DNA from: Bacteroidaceae bacterium
GTDB taxonomy: Bacteria; Bacteroidota; Bacteroidia; Bacteroidales; Bacteroidaceae
Length of the DNA: 46,363 nt
Direction: 5' to 3'
Assembly: GCA_017444485.1 (NCBI GenBank)
Contig: JAFSWM010000092.1
Span: 1-46,363, forward strand
Under the pieces are notes generated by a model, which worked only from the letters and a program-made list of their open reading frames with translations, searched no databases and was not told the DNA's origin. Every line of letters starts with the position of its first letter. Position 1 is the stretch's first letter. This document shows positions 37,714 to 46,349 of the stretch, one piece after another. The position numbers and the translations under genes were made by a program.

Positions 37714-38445
37714 TTACCTGCGGTCGGTTCCTGGGCGCCTACGTCCGCGACGGTCGCCGCGTCCACCGAAGTTGCCGCGAGGCTCCTTGTCTTGCTGGAA
37801 GTTGGGGGCCAGGTCGCGCTTGCCGTAAACCTCACCCTTGCAGATCCATACTTTGATGCCGAGCACGCCCACTTTGGTGATGGCTTCGTTCTGGCTGAAG
37901 TCGATGTCTGCACGGAAGGTGTGGAGCGGAGTGCGTCCTTCCTTATACATTTCAGAGCGTGCGATTTCTGCGCCGTTGAGACGTCCAGAGATCTGCACTT
38001 TGATGCCTTCTGCGCCTGCGCGCATGGCATTGCCGATGGCGTTCTTGATGGCGCGGCGATAGGCCACACGACGCTCGATCTGACGGGCGATGCTGTCACC
38101 CACGATGTTGGCGTCGATGTCAGGGCGCTTCACCTCGAAGATATTGATCTGCACGTCCTTGTCGGTCACGCGCTTGAGTTCCTCCTTGAGTTTGTCAACC
38201 TCCTGACCACCTTTGCCGATGATGATACCGGGGCGTGCGGTGCAGACGGTGATGGTGACCTTCTTGGGGGTGCGCTCAATGACGATGCGGGAGAGGCTGG
38301 CGCTGGCCAGGCGTGCGTTGAGGTACTTACGCAGTTTGCTGTCCTCAAGTATGTTTTCGCCGAAACTGTTGCCTCCGTACCAATTGGAGTCCCACCCTCG
38401 GATGATACCGAGGCGGTTGCTAATCGGATTTACTTTCTGTCCCAT
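37714..38445 (-). CDS. rpsC: 30S ribosomal protein S3
   Basis: 243 residues: [23 protein letters not shown], the KH motif [27 protein letters not shown], and the C-terminal domain with [30 protein letters not shown]. It ends in a basic Arg/Gly-rich tail ([17 protein letters not shown]). S3 lines the mRNA entry tunnel. It starts two bases after rplV. Confidence 0.98.
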   Translation of the reverse strand: MGQKVNPISNRLGIIRGWDSNWYGGNSFGENILEDSKLRKYLNARLASASLSRIVIERTPKKVTITVCTARPGIIIGKGGQEVDKLKEELKRVTDKDVQINIFEVKRPDIDANIVGDSIARQIERRVAYRRAIKNAIGNAMRAGAEGIKVQISGRLNGAEIARSEMYKEGRTPLHTFRADIDFSQNEAITKVGVLGIKVWICKGEVYGKRDLAPNFQQDKEPRGNFGGRGDRRGRRRPGTDRR

Positions 38446-38447
38446 AG

Positions 38448-38849
38448 TTACTCGTTATCTGTTTTAGTTCCGACAAAAACCGTGACATGGTTGGAACGCT
38501 TACGGATGCGATATCCGCGTCCTTGGGGGGCGGGGCGCAGTCTCTTGAGGGTAAAGCCTTCGTCAACGAATATCTTGGTGATGAAAAGTTCGCCTTCTTC
38601 GGCTTTACGGGCATTCTTCTGCTCCCAATTGGCTACAGCGGAGCGCAGCACCTTCTCCACGTCGGAGGATGCGGCTTTCTTGGAGAACTGCAGCACACCG
38701 AGAGCCTTGTTCACCTCCATGCCTCTCACCAAGTCAACGACGTATCTCATCTTACGCGGCGAGGAGGGAACGTTGTTCAGTTTGGCAAAGAACATCTGCT
38801 TCTTTGCTTCTTTACGAGCCTCTGCGGCCCTTCTCTTTCTGTTACCCAT
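38448..38849 (-). CDS. rplV: 50S ribosomal protein L22
   Basis: 133 residues. The L22 core ([31 protein letters not shown], and the extended loop with [26 protein letters not shown] that reaches into the exit tunnel) follows a basic N-terminal extension of about 20 residues. Confidence 0.98.
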   Translation of the reverse strand: MGNRKRRAAEARKEAKKQMFFAKLNNVPSSPRKMRYVVDLVRGMEVNKALGVLQFSKKAASSDVEKVLRSAVANWEQKNARKAEEGELFITKIFVDEGFTLKRLRPAPQGRGYRIRKRSNHVTVFVGTKTDNE

Positions 38850-38888
38850 TATTAATTAGAATATCTGAATGGTAATCGATGTGCCTGC

Positions 38889-39155
38889 TTACTTCTTGTT
38901 GCCTGCGTGGCCACCGAAACGACGTGTGGGTGCGAACTCTCCGAGTTTGTGGCCCACCATGTTTTCGGTTACATAAACAGGAATGAACTTGTTGCCGTTG
39001 TGCACTGCTATTGTGTGCCCTACGAAATCGGGAGAGATCATGCAAGCGCGCGCCCATGTCTTCACCACGTTCTTCTTGCCGCTTTCGTTCATGGCAAGGA
39101 TTTTCTTTTCGAGGGATACAGTGATGTACGGTCCCTTTTTAAGTGAACGACTCAT
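38889..39155 (-). CDS. rpsS: 30S ribosomal protein S19
   Basis: 88 residues: [65 protein letters not shown]. It binds the small subunit head. It lies 23 bases after rplB and 39 before rplV. Confidence 0.98.
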   Translation of the reverse strand: MSRSLKKGPYITVSLEKKILAMNESGKKNVVKTWARACMISPDFVGHTIAVHNGNKFIPVYVTENMVGHKLGEFAPTRRFGGHAGNKK

Positions 39156-39178
39156 AGTTTGTTCTTTAGGCGTTAGGT

Positions 39179-40009
39179 TTACTTACGACGTTTTGCTCTC
39201 TCGATGATGTACTTGCTCGACTGCTTCTTGGGCGAGCGTGTCTTCTTGCCCTTGGCGTAGAGGCCGGTGCGTGAGCGCGGGTGTCCACCACTCTGGCGTC
39301 CTTCGCCACCACCCATCGGGTGGTCAACGGGGTTCATGACAACACCACGGTTGTGCGGGCGACGTCCGAGCCAGCGGCTGCGTCCGGCTTTACCAGACTT
39401 CTCGAGCGAATGTTCGCTGTTGCCCACGCTACCTACGGTTGCCTTGCATGCACTGAGCACCTTACGAATTTCGCCGCTGGGGAGTTTAATCACGCAATAG
39501 TCACCTTCACGGCTGGTGAGTTGAGCGAAGTTTCCTGCGGAGCGTACGAGCAGGGCGCCTTGTCCCGGGCGAAGTTCGATGTTGTGAATGACGGTGCCGA
39601 GGGGGATGTTCTTCAGAGGGAGACAGTTGCCAACCTCTGGAGCGGCATCTGCGCCCGACATGATTTTGTCGCCCACCTTCAGCCCGTTGGGGGCGATGAT
39701 GTAGCGCTTTTCGCCGTCAGCATAGAAAAGCAGGGCGATACGAGCCGAGCGGTTCGGGTCGTATTCAATGGTCTTCACGGTGGCGGGAACACCGTCCTTC
39801 TCGCGTTTGAAGTCGATGAAACGATACTTTTTCTTGTGTCCGCCGCCGATGTAGCGTACGGTCATTTTACCGCTGTTGTTGCGGCCTCCGGTACGTTTCT
39901 TTCCGCAAACGAGAGACTTCTCCGGCACGGTTGCAGTAACCTCGTCGAACGTGCCGATAATTTTGTGTCTTTGCCCCGGTGTCGTGGGCTTTAATTTACG
40001 TACTGCCAT
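39179..40009 (-). CDS. rplB: 50S ribosomal protein L2
   Basis: 276 residues, full length. The RNA-binding domain has [22 protein letters not shown], and the C-terminal loop [16 protein letters not shown] holds the conserved His near the peptidyl transferase centre. Starts six bases after rplW. Confidence 0.98.
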   Translation of the reverse strand: MAVRKLKPTTPGQRHKIIGTFDEVTATVPEKSLVCGKKRTGGRNNSGKMTVRYIGGGHKKKYRFIDFKREKDGVPATVKTIEYDPNRSARIALLFYADGEKRYIIAPNGLKVGDKIMSGADAAPEVGNCLPLKNIPLGTVIHNIELRPGQGALLVRSAGNFAQLTSREGDYCVIKLPSGEIRKVLSACKATVGSVGNSEHSLEKSGKAGRSRWLGRRPHNRGVVMNPVDHPMGGGEGRQSGGHPRSRTGLYAKGKKTRSPKKQSSKYIIERAKRRK

Positions 40010-40015
40010 ATTTGT

Positions 40016-40306
40016 TTAGATATTGCCGTAGAAGTCGATGGTGTCGCCTTCGGCCACCTTCACGATGGCTTTCTTGAAAGCGTCTGTGCGGCCTTTTATG
40101 AGTCCGCTGCGCGTGTAGCGGCTCTTGCTCTTACCTGCGTAGATGCAGGTGTTGACGGCCACGACCTTTACGTTGAATTTCTGTTCCACTTCTGCCTTAA
40201 TCTGAAGTTTGTCGGCTTCGGGGCGCACAATGAAACCGTAGGTACCACGCCTCTCGGTCTCGTTGTTCATCTTCTCGGTGATGAGCGGTTTGATGATGTA
40301 TCCCAT
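40016..40306 (-). CDS. rplW: 50S ribosomal protein L23
   Basis: 96 residues: MGYIIKPLITEKMNNETERRGTYGFIVRPEADKLQIKAEVEQKFNVKVVAVNT, then the loop KSRYTRSGLIKGRTDAFKKAIVKV. L23 sits at the tunnel exit and is the docking site for SRP and trigger factor. Confidence 0.98.
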   Translation of the reverse strand: MGYIIKPLITEKMNNETERRGTYGFIVRPEADKLQIKAEVEQKFNVKVVAVNTCIYAGKSKSRYTRSGLIKGRTDAFKKAIVKVAEGDTIDFYGNI

Positions 40307-40319
40307 AATGCGTATTGTA

Positions 40320-40946
40320 TTAGTTTAAGACAGATTCTATGTTCTCGAGAGCCTTCTCGGTGACTACCATCACGGCATTGTTGAGCACGGTGTAGGTGTT
40401 GAGGTCACCGGCGATTGCCACATTGGCTTTGGGAAGGTTGCGTGCGGAGAGGTAGACGTTCTTGTCTGATCCGGGGAGCACTACAAGCACCTTCTTCCCT
40501 GCTACTCCGAGGTCGTTCATCACTTCGACGAACTGCTTGGTGCGGGGAGCCTCAAACGTGAAGTCTTCAACGACTACCAGTGCATTCTCACGTACTTTGT
40601 AGGTGAGGGCGCTGCGGCGAGCGAGTTGCTTCACTTTCTTGTTGAGTTTGAAGGAGTAATCGCGGGGCTTGGGACCGAACACACGGCCACCGCCACGCAG
40701 CACGGGCGACTTGATGTCGCCATGACGTGCACCGCCGCCACCTTTCTGGCGACCGAGTTTGCGGGTGGAACCCGAAATTTCGCTACGCTCCTTACTCTTT
40801 GCAGTACCTTGACGCTGGTCAGCGAGATACTGCCTCACATCGAGATAAATCGCGTGGTCGTTCGGCTCTACGCCGAAGACGCTGTCACTGAGCACCACCT
40901 TGCGGCCGGTGTCCTGACCTTTTATGTCCAATACACTCAGTTCCAT
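40320..40946 (-). CDS. rplD: 50S ribosomal protein L4
   Basis: 208 residues from the ATG at 40946, which overlaps the rplC stop by one base (TGATG). Conserved loop [43 protein letters not shown] reaches the exit tunnel. In E. coli L4 also represses the S10 operon through its leader, so the structured leader before rplC could be its target here. Confidence 0.98.
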   Translation of the reverse strand: MELSVLDIKGQDTGRKVVLSDSVFGVEPNDHAIYLDVRQYLADQRQGTAKSKERSEISGSTRKLGRQKGGGGARHGDIKSPVLRGGGRVFGPKPRDYSFKLNKKVKQLARRSALTYKVRENALVVVEDFTFEAPRTKQFVEVMNDLGVAGKKVLVVLPGSDKNVYLSARNLPKANVAIAGDLNTYTVLNNAVMVVTEKALENIESVLN

Positions 40947-41563
40947 CACTTACGAATTATAACGATTGAACCTTTACACCCGGCAACGCTGCCCTTGATG
41001 AGGAGCAGGTTCTTTTCGGGTATCACTTTAAGCACACGAAGGTTTTGCGTCGTGACGCGCTCGTCGCCCATTTGTCCGGCCATGCGCAGCCCTTTGAACA
41101 CCTTTGCAGGGTAAGAGCATGCGCCGATAGAACCTGGGGCACGCAAGCGGTCGTCCTGACCGTGGGTCTTCTGCCCTACGCCGCCGAAGCCGTGGCGTTT
41201 CACCACGCCCTGGAATCCCTTACCCTTGGAGGTGCCGGTGATGTCCACAAAGGCAGCATCGCTGAAGAGGTCCACGGTGAGCGTGTCGCCGAGGTTGAGT
41301 TCTTGATCGAAATCCTTGAACTCAGCCAAGTGGCGCTTAGGAGTCACTCCGGCCTTCTTGAAGTGTCCTTTGAGGGGCGCGGAGGTATTCTTCTCCTTGG
41401 CCTCCTGGAAACCGAGTTGCACAGCAGCGTAGCCGTCCTTCTCGACACTTTTGACCTGAGTAACGACGCAAGGACCGGCTTCGATCACAGTGCATGGCAC
41501 ATTCTTGCCATCAGCACTGAAAACGGAAATCATTCCGATTTTCTTTCCTAATAATCCTGGCAT
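40946..41563 (-). CDS. rplC: 50S ribosomal protein L3
   Basis: 205 residues from the ATG at 41563 ([11 protein letters not shown]), the true L3 start; a longer upstream frame is leader sequence. Later segments [19 protein letters not shown] and [28 protein letters not shown] are typical. L3 is an early 23S rRNA binder. It is the first gene of the cluster here; rpsJ, which usually precedes it, is missing. The TGA stop shared with the rplD start shows that TGA is a stop codon in this genome. Confidence 0.98.
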   Translation of the reverse strand: MPGLLGKKIGMISVFSADGKNVPCTVIEAGPCVVTQVKSVEKDGYAAVQLGFQEAKEKNTSAPLKGHFKKAGVTPKRHLAEFKDFDQELNLGDTLTVDLFSDAAFVDITGTSKGKGFQGVVKRHGFGGVGQKTHGQDDRLRAPGSIGACSYPAKVFKGLRMAGQMGDERVTTQNLRVLKVIPEKNLLLIKGSVAGCKGSIVIIRK

Positions 41564-41728
41564 TTCAGTTGTTAGATTGATGTTTATTGTCTGATTTCGT
41601 GTGGCGTAGCCCGATTTGCCTTCGCGATTGGCTTGTCGGGGCGCCTTGTTGTTTTCACACAACTCGGTGGTCTATTCGACCGCCGTGAATAATAAGCAGG
41701 TATCTAGCGTTTCCTACTTTTGCGGGTG
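41564..41728 (-). promoter_or_regulatory. Structured leader of the ribosomal cluster
   Basis: A transcript from the promoter at 41729-41759 would have a leader of about 160 bases before rplC. Several stems are possible: CGG-GGTC with GACC-CCG around GAATA, GTTGT with ACAAC, and a CCCCGA with TCGGG long-range pairing. Ribosomal operons are often controlled by such leaders. The ligand (for example L4) is not known here. Confidence 0.5.
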
Positions 41729-41759
41729 CAAAAATACAAATAGTTCTGGCACACACCAA
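41729..41759 (-). promoter_or_regulatory. Promoter of the rplC-rplQ supercluster
   Basis: On the minus strand TTGG (41756-41759), 19 bases, then TATTTTTG (41729-41736). The spacing is identical to the tRNA-Asp promoter. It is the only clear promoter found for the roughly 15 kb ribosomal cluster. Confidence 0.88.
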
Positions 41760-42094
41760 ATTTTTCTTGTCTTTTTTGTCCGATTTCTTGTTTATCTGCT
41801 GCTAAACAGCGTGTTTTCGGGGATTTTGGCAAATGGATCTTGCGGTTTCGGTGTTATCACACGCACATCAGGGAGTGAGCAGCGGAGATATCGCTGGCAG
41901 ATAACGGGGAGTGGAAGGCATTATCTGCCTCGGGCGTCACAATATAAATATACGCGCACGCGCGCGTGAGGAAGGACGCGCGCGAAAGATGGTAATCAAT
42001 GGGGACGAAATGCGCCGATGGCGGATTTGAAAAACGGGAGAGCGGAGGTTGTGGCGGCGAAGTGTGTTGGCGGGCCGACAAGGTGGGAGATCGG
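41760..42094. other. Non-coding stretch upstream of the ribosomal promoter
   Basis: No gene. It has an inverted repeat GGCAGATAA/TTATCTGCC (41896-41904 with 41921-41929) and an alternating CG-rich run around 41953-41984. These lie upstream of the promoter and outside the leader. Confidence 0.5.
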
Positions 42095-42142
42095 AAAAAC
42101 CATTGGCTTTGCGGTTTAAACTACAAAGCCAATGGTTTTTCG
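42095..42142 (-). terminator. Terminator of the sigma factor operon
   Basis: GAAAAACCATTGGCTTTG (42095-42112) pairs over all 18 bases with its complement (42125-42142), with a 12-base loop. A-tracts and T-tracts at the stem base suit both strands. It lies about 155 bases after the stop of the last sigma operon gene. Confidence 0.88.
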
Positions 42143-42297
42143 AAGGTCGGAGATAGTTTGGGCCAACTCCTCCCGTGCATTGATTGCGATTGTTGAGGCA
42201 AATTCTTTATTCCTCGGGATTGCTTACACAAAAGTAGTGCGCCGTCCGCTATCGCGGCAAGGACAAAGTGTAAGCGATTGCGAAAATTGTGGCGTGG

Positions 42298-42819
42298 TTA
42301 TTTCCGTGGCTGATGTGTAGCGTTGCGGAACGTGCTACGCCGGAATTTCTCGTCTGCCGCTTTGATGCGCAATATCTTCGAGGCAGGAATACCGCGCTGG
42401 CGCAGTTTCTTGCAGAAGGTGGCATCATATTCGGCAAACTGTCGCTGCATACGCTGCACCTCTTCAAGGAGACGTTGGCAGTCGCGCTCTGAGAGATTCT
42501 CCGTGCAAACCCTGCGACAGGCGTTGTCGATGCGATGCTTGAGTTGGCGCTGTGCGTCTTTCATCTCGAAGAAGAGCGGGAACACGATGTCGGCTTCAGC
42601 CTGCGTGAGTGCGGCCTCGCGGGTGATGAAGGTGCGCACCTTTTGGCGGAACTCCGTGGGGTTGAAGTGGCGCTTGCCCCTATGGGGTGCGGGCTGCGCT
42701 GCATGCGGTGCTTGATGCGGGTTGTGGCGCTGTGCCTGCAACGTGAGCGGACACGGCAGGGCGAGAGCCAGCGTCATAGCGAGCAACGCTGCGGCCTTTC
42801 GTATCATTTTACTGTTCAT
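42298..42819 (-). CDS. Secreted helical protein of the sigma operon (Spy/CpxP-like)
   Basis: 173 residues from the ATG at 42819, which overlaps the stop of the preceding gene. A signal peptide (MNSKMIRKAAALLAMTLALALPCPLTLQAQ) is followed by a His/Pro/Gln-rich linker and a helical, charged domain (ALTQAEADIVFPLFFEMKDAQRQLKHRID). This resembles LTxxQ-motif Spy/CpxP-type envelope stress proteins that bind misfolded proteins or metals. The position after an ECF sigma factor and a single-span protein suits a stress-sensing operon. No exact LTxxQ repeat pair can be claimed. Confidence 0.55.
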   Translation of the reverse strand: MNSKMIRKAAALLAMTLALALPCPLTLQAQRHNPHQAPHAAQPAPHRGKRHFNPTEFRQKVRTFITREAALTQAEADIVFPLFFEMKDAQRQLKHRIDNACRRVCTENLSERDCQRLLEEVQRMQRQFAEYDATFCKKLRQRGIPASKILRIKAADEKFRRSTFRNATHQPRK

Positions 42820-43165
42820 CGCTGTAGGGATAAAGGTTATGGTCGTCAACCATCAGGTAGGAATAGAGTTCATCCTGCTGGATGTTTTCCTCGGCCACCA
42901 CTGCGGCGGACTGTGTCTGCATGCCGTAGCCAGCGGCTGGCTCACGTTGCTGTATGGCCTTCGTGCCGAGGGCCACCACCGCCACCACTGCCGCCGCGCT
43001 CAGATAGGGGCGCAACACATGCCACAAAGGGCGGCGCACCGTGCGTTCCTCGGCGGCTACCTCTGGAATGCGAGCCATCACGCGTGCGGGGAGGGCGTCG
43101 AAGTATCTGTCGGGCACCTTGAAGGCGTCGCAACGGGGGGCATCGGGATTGAATTGAATGGTCAT
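42809..43165 (-). CDS. Single-span membrane protein, possible anti-sigma factor
   Basis: 118 residues. The cytosolic N-terminus has FKVPDRYFDALPARVMARIPE, a pattern I recall from Bacteroidetes proteins encoded right after ECF sigma genes. One membrane segment follows at about 54-67 (LSAAAVVAVVALGT), then a short acidic periplasmic tail. It may hold the sigma factor at the membrane, although no ZAS zinc motif is visible. It starts 45 bases after the sigma gene. Confidence 0.55.
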   Translation of the reverse strand: MTIQFNPDAPRCDAFKVPDRYFDALPARVMARIPEVAAEERTVRRPLWHVLRPYLSAAAVVAVVALGTKAIQQREPAAGYGMQTQSAAVVAEENIQQDELYSYLMVDDHNLYPYSDEQ

Positions 43166-43210
43166 GGCTGTAACTGTTTCGAATGTATGACGCAGGCGGT
43201 GGGTGAAGGT

Positions 43211-43735
43211 TTAATCCACTTCTTTAAAAAAGCCTTCTATCTTTTTCACCGCGATATGGTACGAGGCTTTCAGTGCTCCCACGCTGGTTCCAAGAATTTC
43301 GCTCATCTCCTCGTACTTCATCTGTTCGTAGTATTTCATGTTGAACACGAGGCGTTGTTTTTCGGGCAGTGCGGCAATGGCCTGCTGAAGTCGCACCTGG
43401 ATTTCATCGCCATCGAAGTAGGGGTCGCTTGTGAGGGTGCGCTCCACGTCGGTGTCGTCGAGCGCCACGCTGCTGCGCTGTCGGGCGAGGAAACTGAGGC
43501 ACTCGTTGGTGGCGATACGATAGAGCCACGTGCTCACCTTGGCCTCACCCTTGAAGCCATCAAGGGCTGACCATGCCTTGAGGAAGGTCTCTTGAAGCAC
43601 GTCGTCGGCATCGTCGTGGACGAGCACCATGGAGCGTATGTGGCGGTAGAGGCGTGGCCCATAGAGGCGCACGGTCTCCTCAAATGCGGCGCGGCGGGTG
43701 TCCGGGTTGAGCAATCGGCTATTCAGGTCGTCCAC
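43211..43735 (-). CDS. ECF RNA polymerase sigma factor
   Basis: 174 residues. Region 2 (about 20-85) has DDADDVLQETFLKAWSALDGFKGEAKVSTWLYRIATNECLSFL, and region 4 (about 115-170) has ALPEKQRLVFNMKYYEQMKYEEMSEILGTSVGALKASYHIAVKKI. The start is GTG at 43735: upstream in the same frame is a TAA (43748-43750) and no ATG lies between. Between the terminator of the preceding gene and this start there are only about 30 bases, too few for a normal promoter, so expression may depend on read-through. Confidence 0.93.
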   Translation of the reverse strand: MDDLNSRLLNPDTRRAAFEETVRLYGPRLYRHIRSMVLVHDDADDVLQETFLKAWSALDGFKGEAKVSTWLYRIATNECLSFLARQRSSVALDDTDVERTLTSDPYFDGDEIQVRLQQAIAALPEKQRLVFNMKYYEQMKYEEMSEILGTSVGALKASYHIAVKKIEGFFKEVD

Positions 43736-43764
43736 GTGATCAGGCGGTTACGGTGTGGGGTAAG

Positions 43765-43788
43765 AAAAAAGGGATGCCTCGACATCCC
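43765..43788 (-). terminator. Intrinsic terminator before the sigma gene
   Basis: On the minus strand GGGATG pairs with CATCCC over a six-base loop, then six T. It follows the small sorting-domain gene by 41 bases. Confidence 0.8.
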
Positions 43789-43829
43789 ATAGATTGTTGG
43801 TTTTGTTCCATAGCGACAGATGCAGCCGT

Positions 43830-44147
43830 TCAGCCGAGGCTGACTTTACGAACAGTCTCGCCCACTTTCACGATATAGCACCCGCGCGGCAGTCCGGTGT
43901 TCACCGTCTCGTCGTTCGCGCTGATCCGCACGCTTTTCACCTTTTGGCCCGTGACGCTGTAGATATCGAGTGTCAGGCCAGCTGCACCCGTCACGCGGAG
44001 TGTGTTGCCGCTCACGGTAATCTTAATATCCGCCTGCGTAGCGTCCACGGTCTCGCGTTCCTGTATGTCGGACGGGGCTGCCACAGCAGCAACCGGCATA
44101 CCGACAAGCATGGAACAGAGCAATATGAGGTACAGTCGCTTTTTCAT
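43830..44147 (-). CDS. Very small secreted protein with a T9SS-type C-terminal sorting-like domain
   Basis: 105 residues. A signal peptide (MKKRLYLILLCSMLVGMPVAAVAA) is followed by about 15 linker residues. The rest, about 40-105, looks like a Por-secretion/type IX sorting domain: LDIYSVTGQKVKSVRI, then TVNTGLPRGCYIVKVGETVRKVSL. Such domains normally end large secreted enzymes; here almost nothing precedes it. It has its own promoter and terminator and is thus monocistronic. It could be a regulator, decoy or remnant of a larger protein. Confidence 0.65.
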   Translation of the reverse strand: MKKRLYLILLCSMLVGMPVAAVAAPSDIQERETVDATQADIKITVSGNTLRVTGAAGLTLDIYSVTGQKVKSVRISANDETVNTGLPRGCYIVKVGETVRKVSLG

Positions 44148-44167
44148 CGTGTTTCTGTTTTACGCTG

Positions 44168-44198
44168 CAAATGTAGTATTTGCTTCATGAATGACCAA
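44168..44198 (-). promoter_or_regulatory. Promoter of the small sorting-domain gene
   Basis: On the minus strand TTGG (44195-44198), 19 bases, then TACATTTG (44168-44175). The ATG follows 20 bases later. Confidence 0.85.
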
Positions 44199-44257
44199 GC
44201 CTTGTGGCGAGAAAAACATCTTTTTGCTCAAAACGCCTCACGCCGGAGCGGTTTTTG

Positions 44258-45436
44258 TCACTTTTTGAACCGAACTTGTATGTCCACGTATTGCATCACG
44301 CTCTCGCCGCGTGCGTTCTTGGCGGGGGTAAATCTTCGTGGCAATGCCTGCACCAGTCGAAGGGCTTCGGCATCGCATTCTGGGGTTAGTGAGCGCACCA
44401 CCTTGAAGTTGGAGAGCGATCCGTCCTTTTCCACCACAACGCGCACCGTCACCGTGCCACTCACACGTCCGTTACGCACGGAGAGTGGCTTGCGCATGCG
44501 TTGTGCGATGTCGTAATTGAGTGCACGCTGGCCACCAGGATAGGCAGCCTGCCTCACGGCTCCACCTGAAGGGTAGGTGCGGTTGTCGGTAGAGGGAAGT
44601 GTGGCGGTGCGCGTCTCACGCGTCAAGCGGGGAACCACGATAGGGCCGCGCCGCGTGGTATAGAACTCAAAGTTGTCGAGAAGCCAGGGATTTGCTTCCT
44701 TTTCAAGAAAGAGACCTATCAACACGGAATCGGGACGCCCGCACCACTCTCCCACTTTTTGGGAAAGTGTGGTGAGCATCTCCGTGAAGGTGGGATAGAC
44801 CATGGGGTCGCGCCGCAGTTCGCTGATTCTCTGCGCACGGAAAGCCGCCTGTGCATTGGGCAAGGTGTTCTCCTGTTCGGCTTGCAACTCCTTGCGCAGC
44901 GCGGGCGCCAGTTTATCCTTTTGCGCCACCACCTTGCGTTGATGGCGATTGAGGTCCGCGGAGGCTGGATCGAATTCGCCAGCCAGGGCAAAAGATTTGC
45001 CACACTTCTTCCGCAACAGGGAGTCGTACTTGGCGCGCAGACCTTCCGAAGCCACTTCCATCATTTGGTCGAAGTCGCCTCTGACAGCCACCATGCGCAA
45101 GGAATCGGCTAACTCTGCCGCCTCGTGATCGGCACGTTCGGTAACGGCAGCAGGGAGGTGGCTGTCGGTATAGTGGTACACATCGGAGCGGATGGCCAGG
45201 CGGTATTCATCGGATATGGTGCGTGAGCCAGTGAGAAGGGCGTCGTAGGCCGCACGCATCTCGCGCTCACGGGTTCGGAGGCTGTCGCGCACGGCCTGTG
45301 CGGTGCGGGCGGTGTCGGTCACTACGCCATTGCCCGTGCGACGTGTGACGGGGGGAACGATTGTGCCTTGCCCAAAAACATCAAGCACGAGGGAGAAAGC
45401 AACAACAAACAAAAAGATGGGGCGTAGGGAATACAT
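44258..45436 (-). CDS. TonB C-terminal domain protein
   Basis: 392 residues. A signal peptide or anchor (about 1-22, MYSLRPIFLFVVAFSLVLDVFG) leads into a long helical, charged middle part. The last about 90 residues are a TonB-C domain: GTVTVRVVVEKDGSLSNFKVVRSLTPECDAEALRLVQALPRRFTPAKNARGESVMQYVDIQVRFKK. TonB proteins pass energy to outer membrane transporters, but no ExbB/ExbD genes are nearby and the middle region is unusual, so it may have another envelope role. It is divergent from the epimerase gene. Confidence 0.8.
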   Translation of the reverse strand: MYSLRPIFLFVVAFSLVLDVFGQGTIVPPVTRRTGNGVVTDTARTAQAVRDSLRTREREMRAAYDALLTGSRTISDEYRLAIRSDVYHYTDSHLPAAVTERADHEAAELADSLRMVAVRGDFDQMMEVASEGLRAKYDSLLRKKCGKSFALAGEFDPASADLNRHQRKVVAQKDKLAPALRKELQAEQENTLPNAQAAFRAQRISELRRDPMVYPTFTEMLTTLSQKVGEWCGRPDSVLIGLFLEKEANPWLLDNFEFYTTRRGPIVVPRLTRETRTATLPSTDNRTYPSGGAVRQAAYPGGQRALNYDIAQRMRKPLSVRNGRVSGTVTVRVVVEKDGSLSNFKVVRSLTPECDAEALRLVQALPRRFTPAKNARGESVMQYVDIQVRFKK

Positions 45437-45489
45437 AAAAGCGGATTTTCAATGGGGTTAGGAAAGGCTGCAACACGGGTTAAGCGCTG

Positions 45490-45521
45490 CAAAGATAAGC
45501 CCTTTGCCCCGATTGTGCAAA
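45490..45521 (-). promoter_or_regulatory. Promoter of the TonB-C gene
   Basis: On the minus strand TTTG (45518-45521), 20 bases, then TATCTTTG (45490-45497), 53 bases before the ATG. Confidence 0.8.
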
Positions 45522-45585
45522 GAAAAAATCGCCCGCCGCTGCCTTTTTAGTATTATTAACAAGCAGAAAAACTGACAGAAAAGCC

Positions 45586-45593
45586 TATCTTTG
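45586..45593 (+). promoter_or_regulatory. -7 element for the epimerase gene
   Basis: TATCTTTG followed by CGC is an exact -7 match. The -33 region is weak (no TTTG or TTGG at 19-20 bases). The ATG is 84 bases downstream. Confidence 0.55.
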
Positions 45594-45677
45594 CGCTCGA
45601 AACAAATACGCGGCGACGGGGCACATTCCCTTGGACGCGCCACTCACACACCTCTCCGCCGCCTTTCTGCAACTGAT

Positions 45678-46349
45678 ATGAAAACGCTCGTCACTGGGGC
45701 CGCCGGCTTCATCGGCAACGCCCTTTCCCTGCGGCTGCTACGCGAGGGGCACGAGGTGTTTGCCCTCGATAGCATCAACGACTACTACACACCAGCCTTG
45801 AAACTGGCGCGACTCGCTCGCCTGGGGCTCGGCAAGGAGATGCCTGCCTATGGCGAGGTGCTTGAAGGAACCGAAGGCCTACGCTTCGTGCGCATGGAAC
45901 ACAACGACCGCGAGGGGATGGAGCGACTCTTCGCCGACAACGCGTTTGACTGCGTGGTGAACCTCGGCGCACAGGCTGGGGTGCGCTACTCTTTGGAAAA
46001 TCCACACGCCTATATTGACAGCAACATCACAGGTTTCCTCAATGTGCTTGAAGGGTGCCGCCAGCGTGGTTGCCAGCGCCTGGTGTATGCCAGTAGCAGC
46101 AGCGTCTATGGCGGCAACGAGAGCGTGCCGTTCCGCGAGACCGACCGTGTGGACAGCCCCGTGAGTCTCTATGCTGCCACGAAGAAAAGTAACGAACTGA
46201 TGGCAGGCGTGTATGCCCACCTCTTCGGCATCCGCCCCACTGGTCTGCGCTTCTTCACCGTTTACGGTCCGTGGGGTAGCACCGACATGGCGCCGGTCCT
46301 CTTTTACGACGCCATCATTCACGGACTAGAACTGCGGCTCTTAAACTGA
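45678..46349 (+). CDS. NAD-dependent epimerase (UDP-glucuronate 4-epimerase type), cut by an in-frame TGA near the window edge
   Basis: 223 residues up to the stop. The Rossmann start (MKTLVTGAAGFIGNALSLRLLREGHEV) and the SDR catalytic set are visible: Ser residues in YASSSSVYGG and YxxxK in YAATKKSNE. GLRFFTVYGPWGSTDMAPVLF is typical of UDP-glucuronate 4-epimerases, which make UDP-galacturonate for capsule or LPS. Family members have about 320-350 residues. Here TGA (46347-46349) follows LRLLN, and the same frame continues GEIAR up to the edge, matching the family's N-x-G...RDFTY segment. So the stop is probably a nonsense change or a sequence error, not the natural end. The start at MKTLV is chosen over an upstream frame opening because it begins the nucleotide-binding fold. 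Confidence 0.75.
   Translation: MKTLVTGAAGFIGNALSLRLLREGHEVFALDSINDYYTPALKLARLARLGLGKEMPAYGEVLEGTEGLRFVRMEHNDREGMERLFADNAFDCVVNLGAQAGVRYSLENPHAYIDSNITGFLNVLEGCRQRGCQRLVYASSSSVYGGNESVPFRETDRVDSPVSLYAATKKSNELMAGVYAHLFGIRPTGLRFFTVYGPWGSTDMAPVLFYDAIIHGLELRLLN

Noticed and set aside
44199-44257. Terminator after the TonB-C gene
   Set aside because: The AAAAC/GTTTT arms pair only partly, with mismatches in the GC part, so a terminator cannot be supported.
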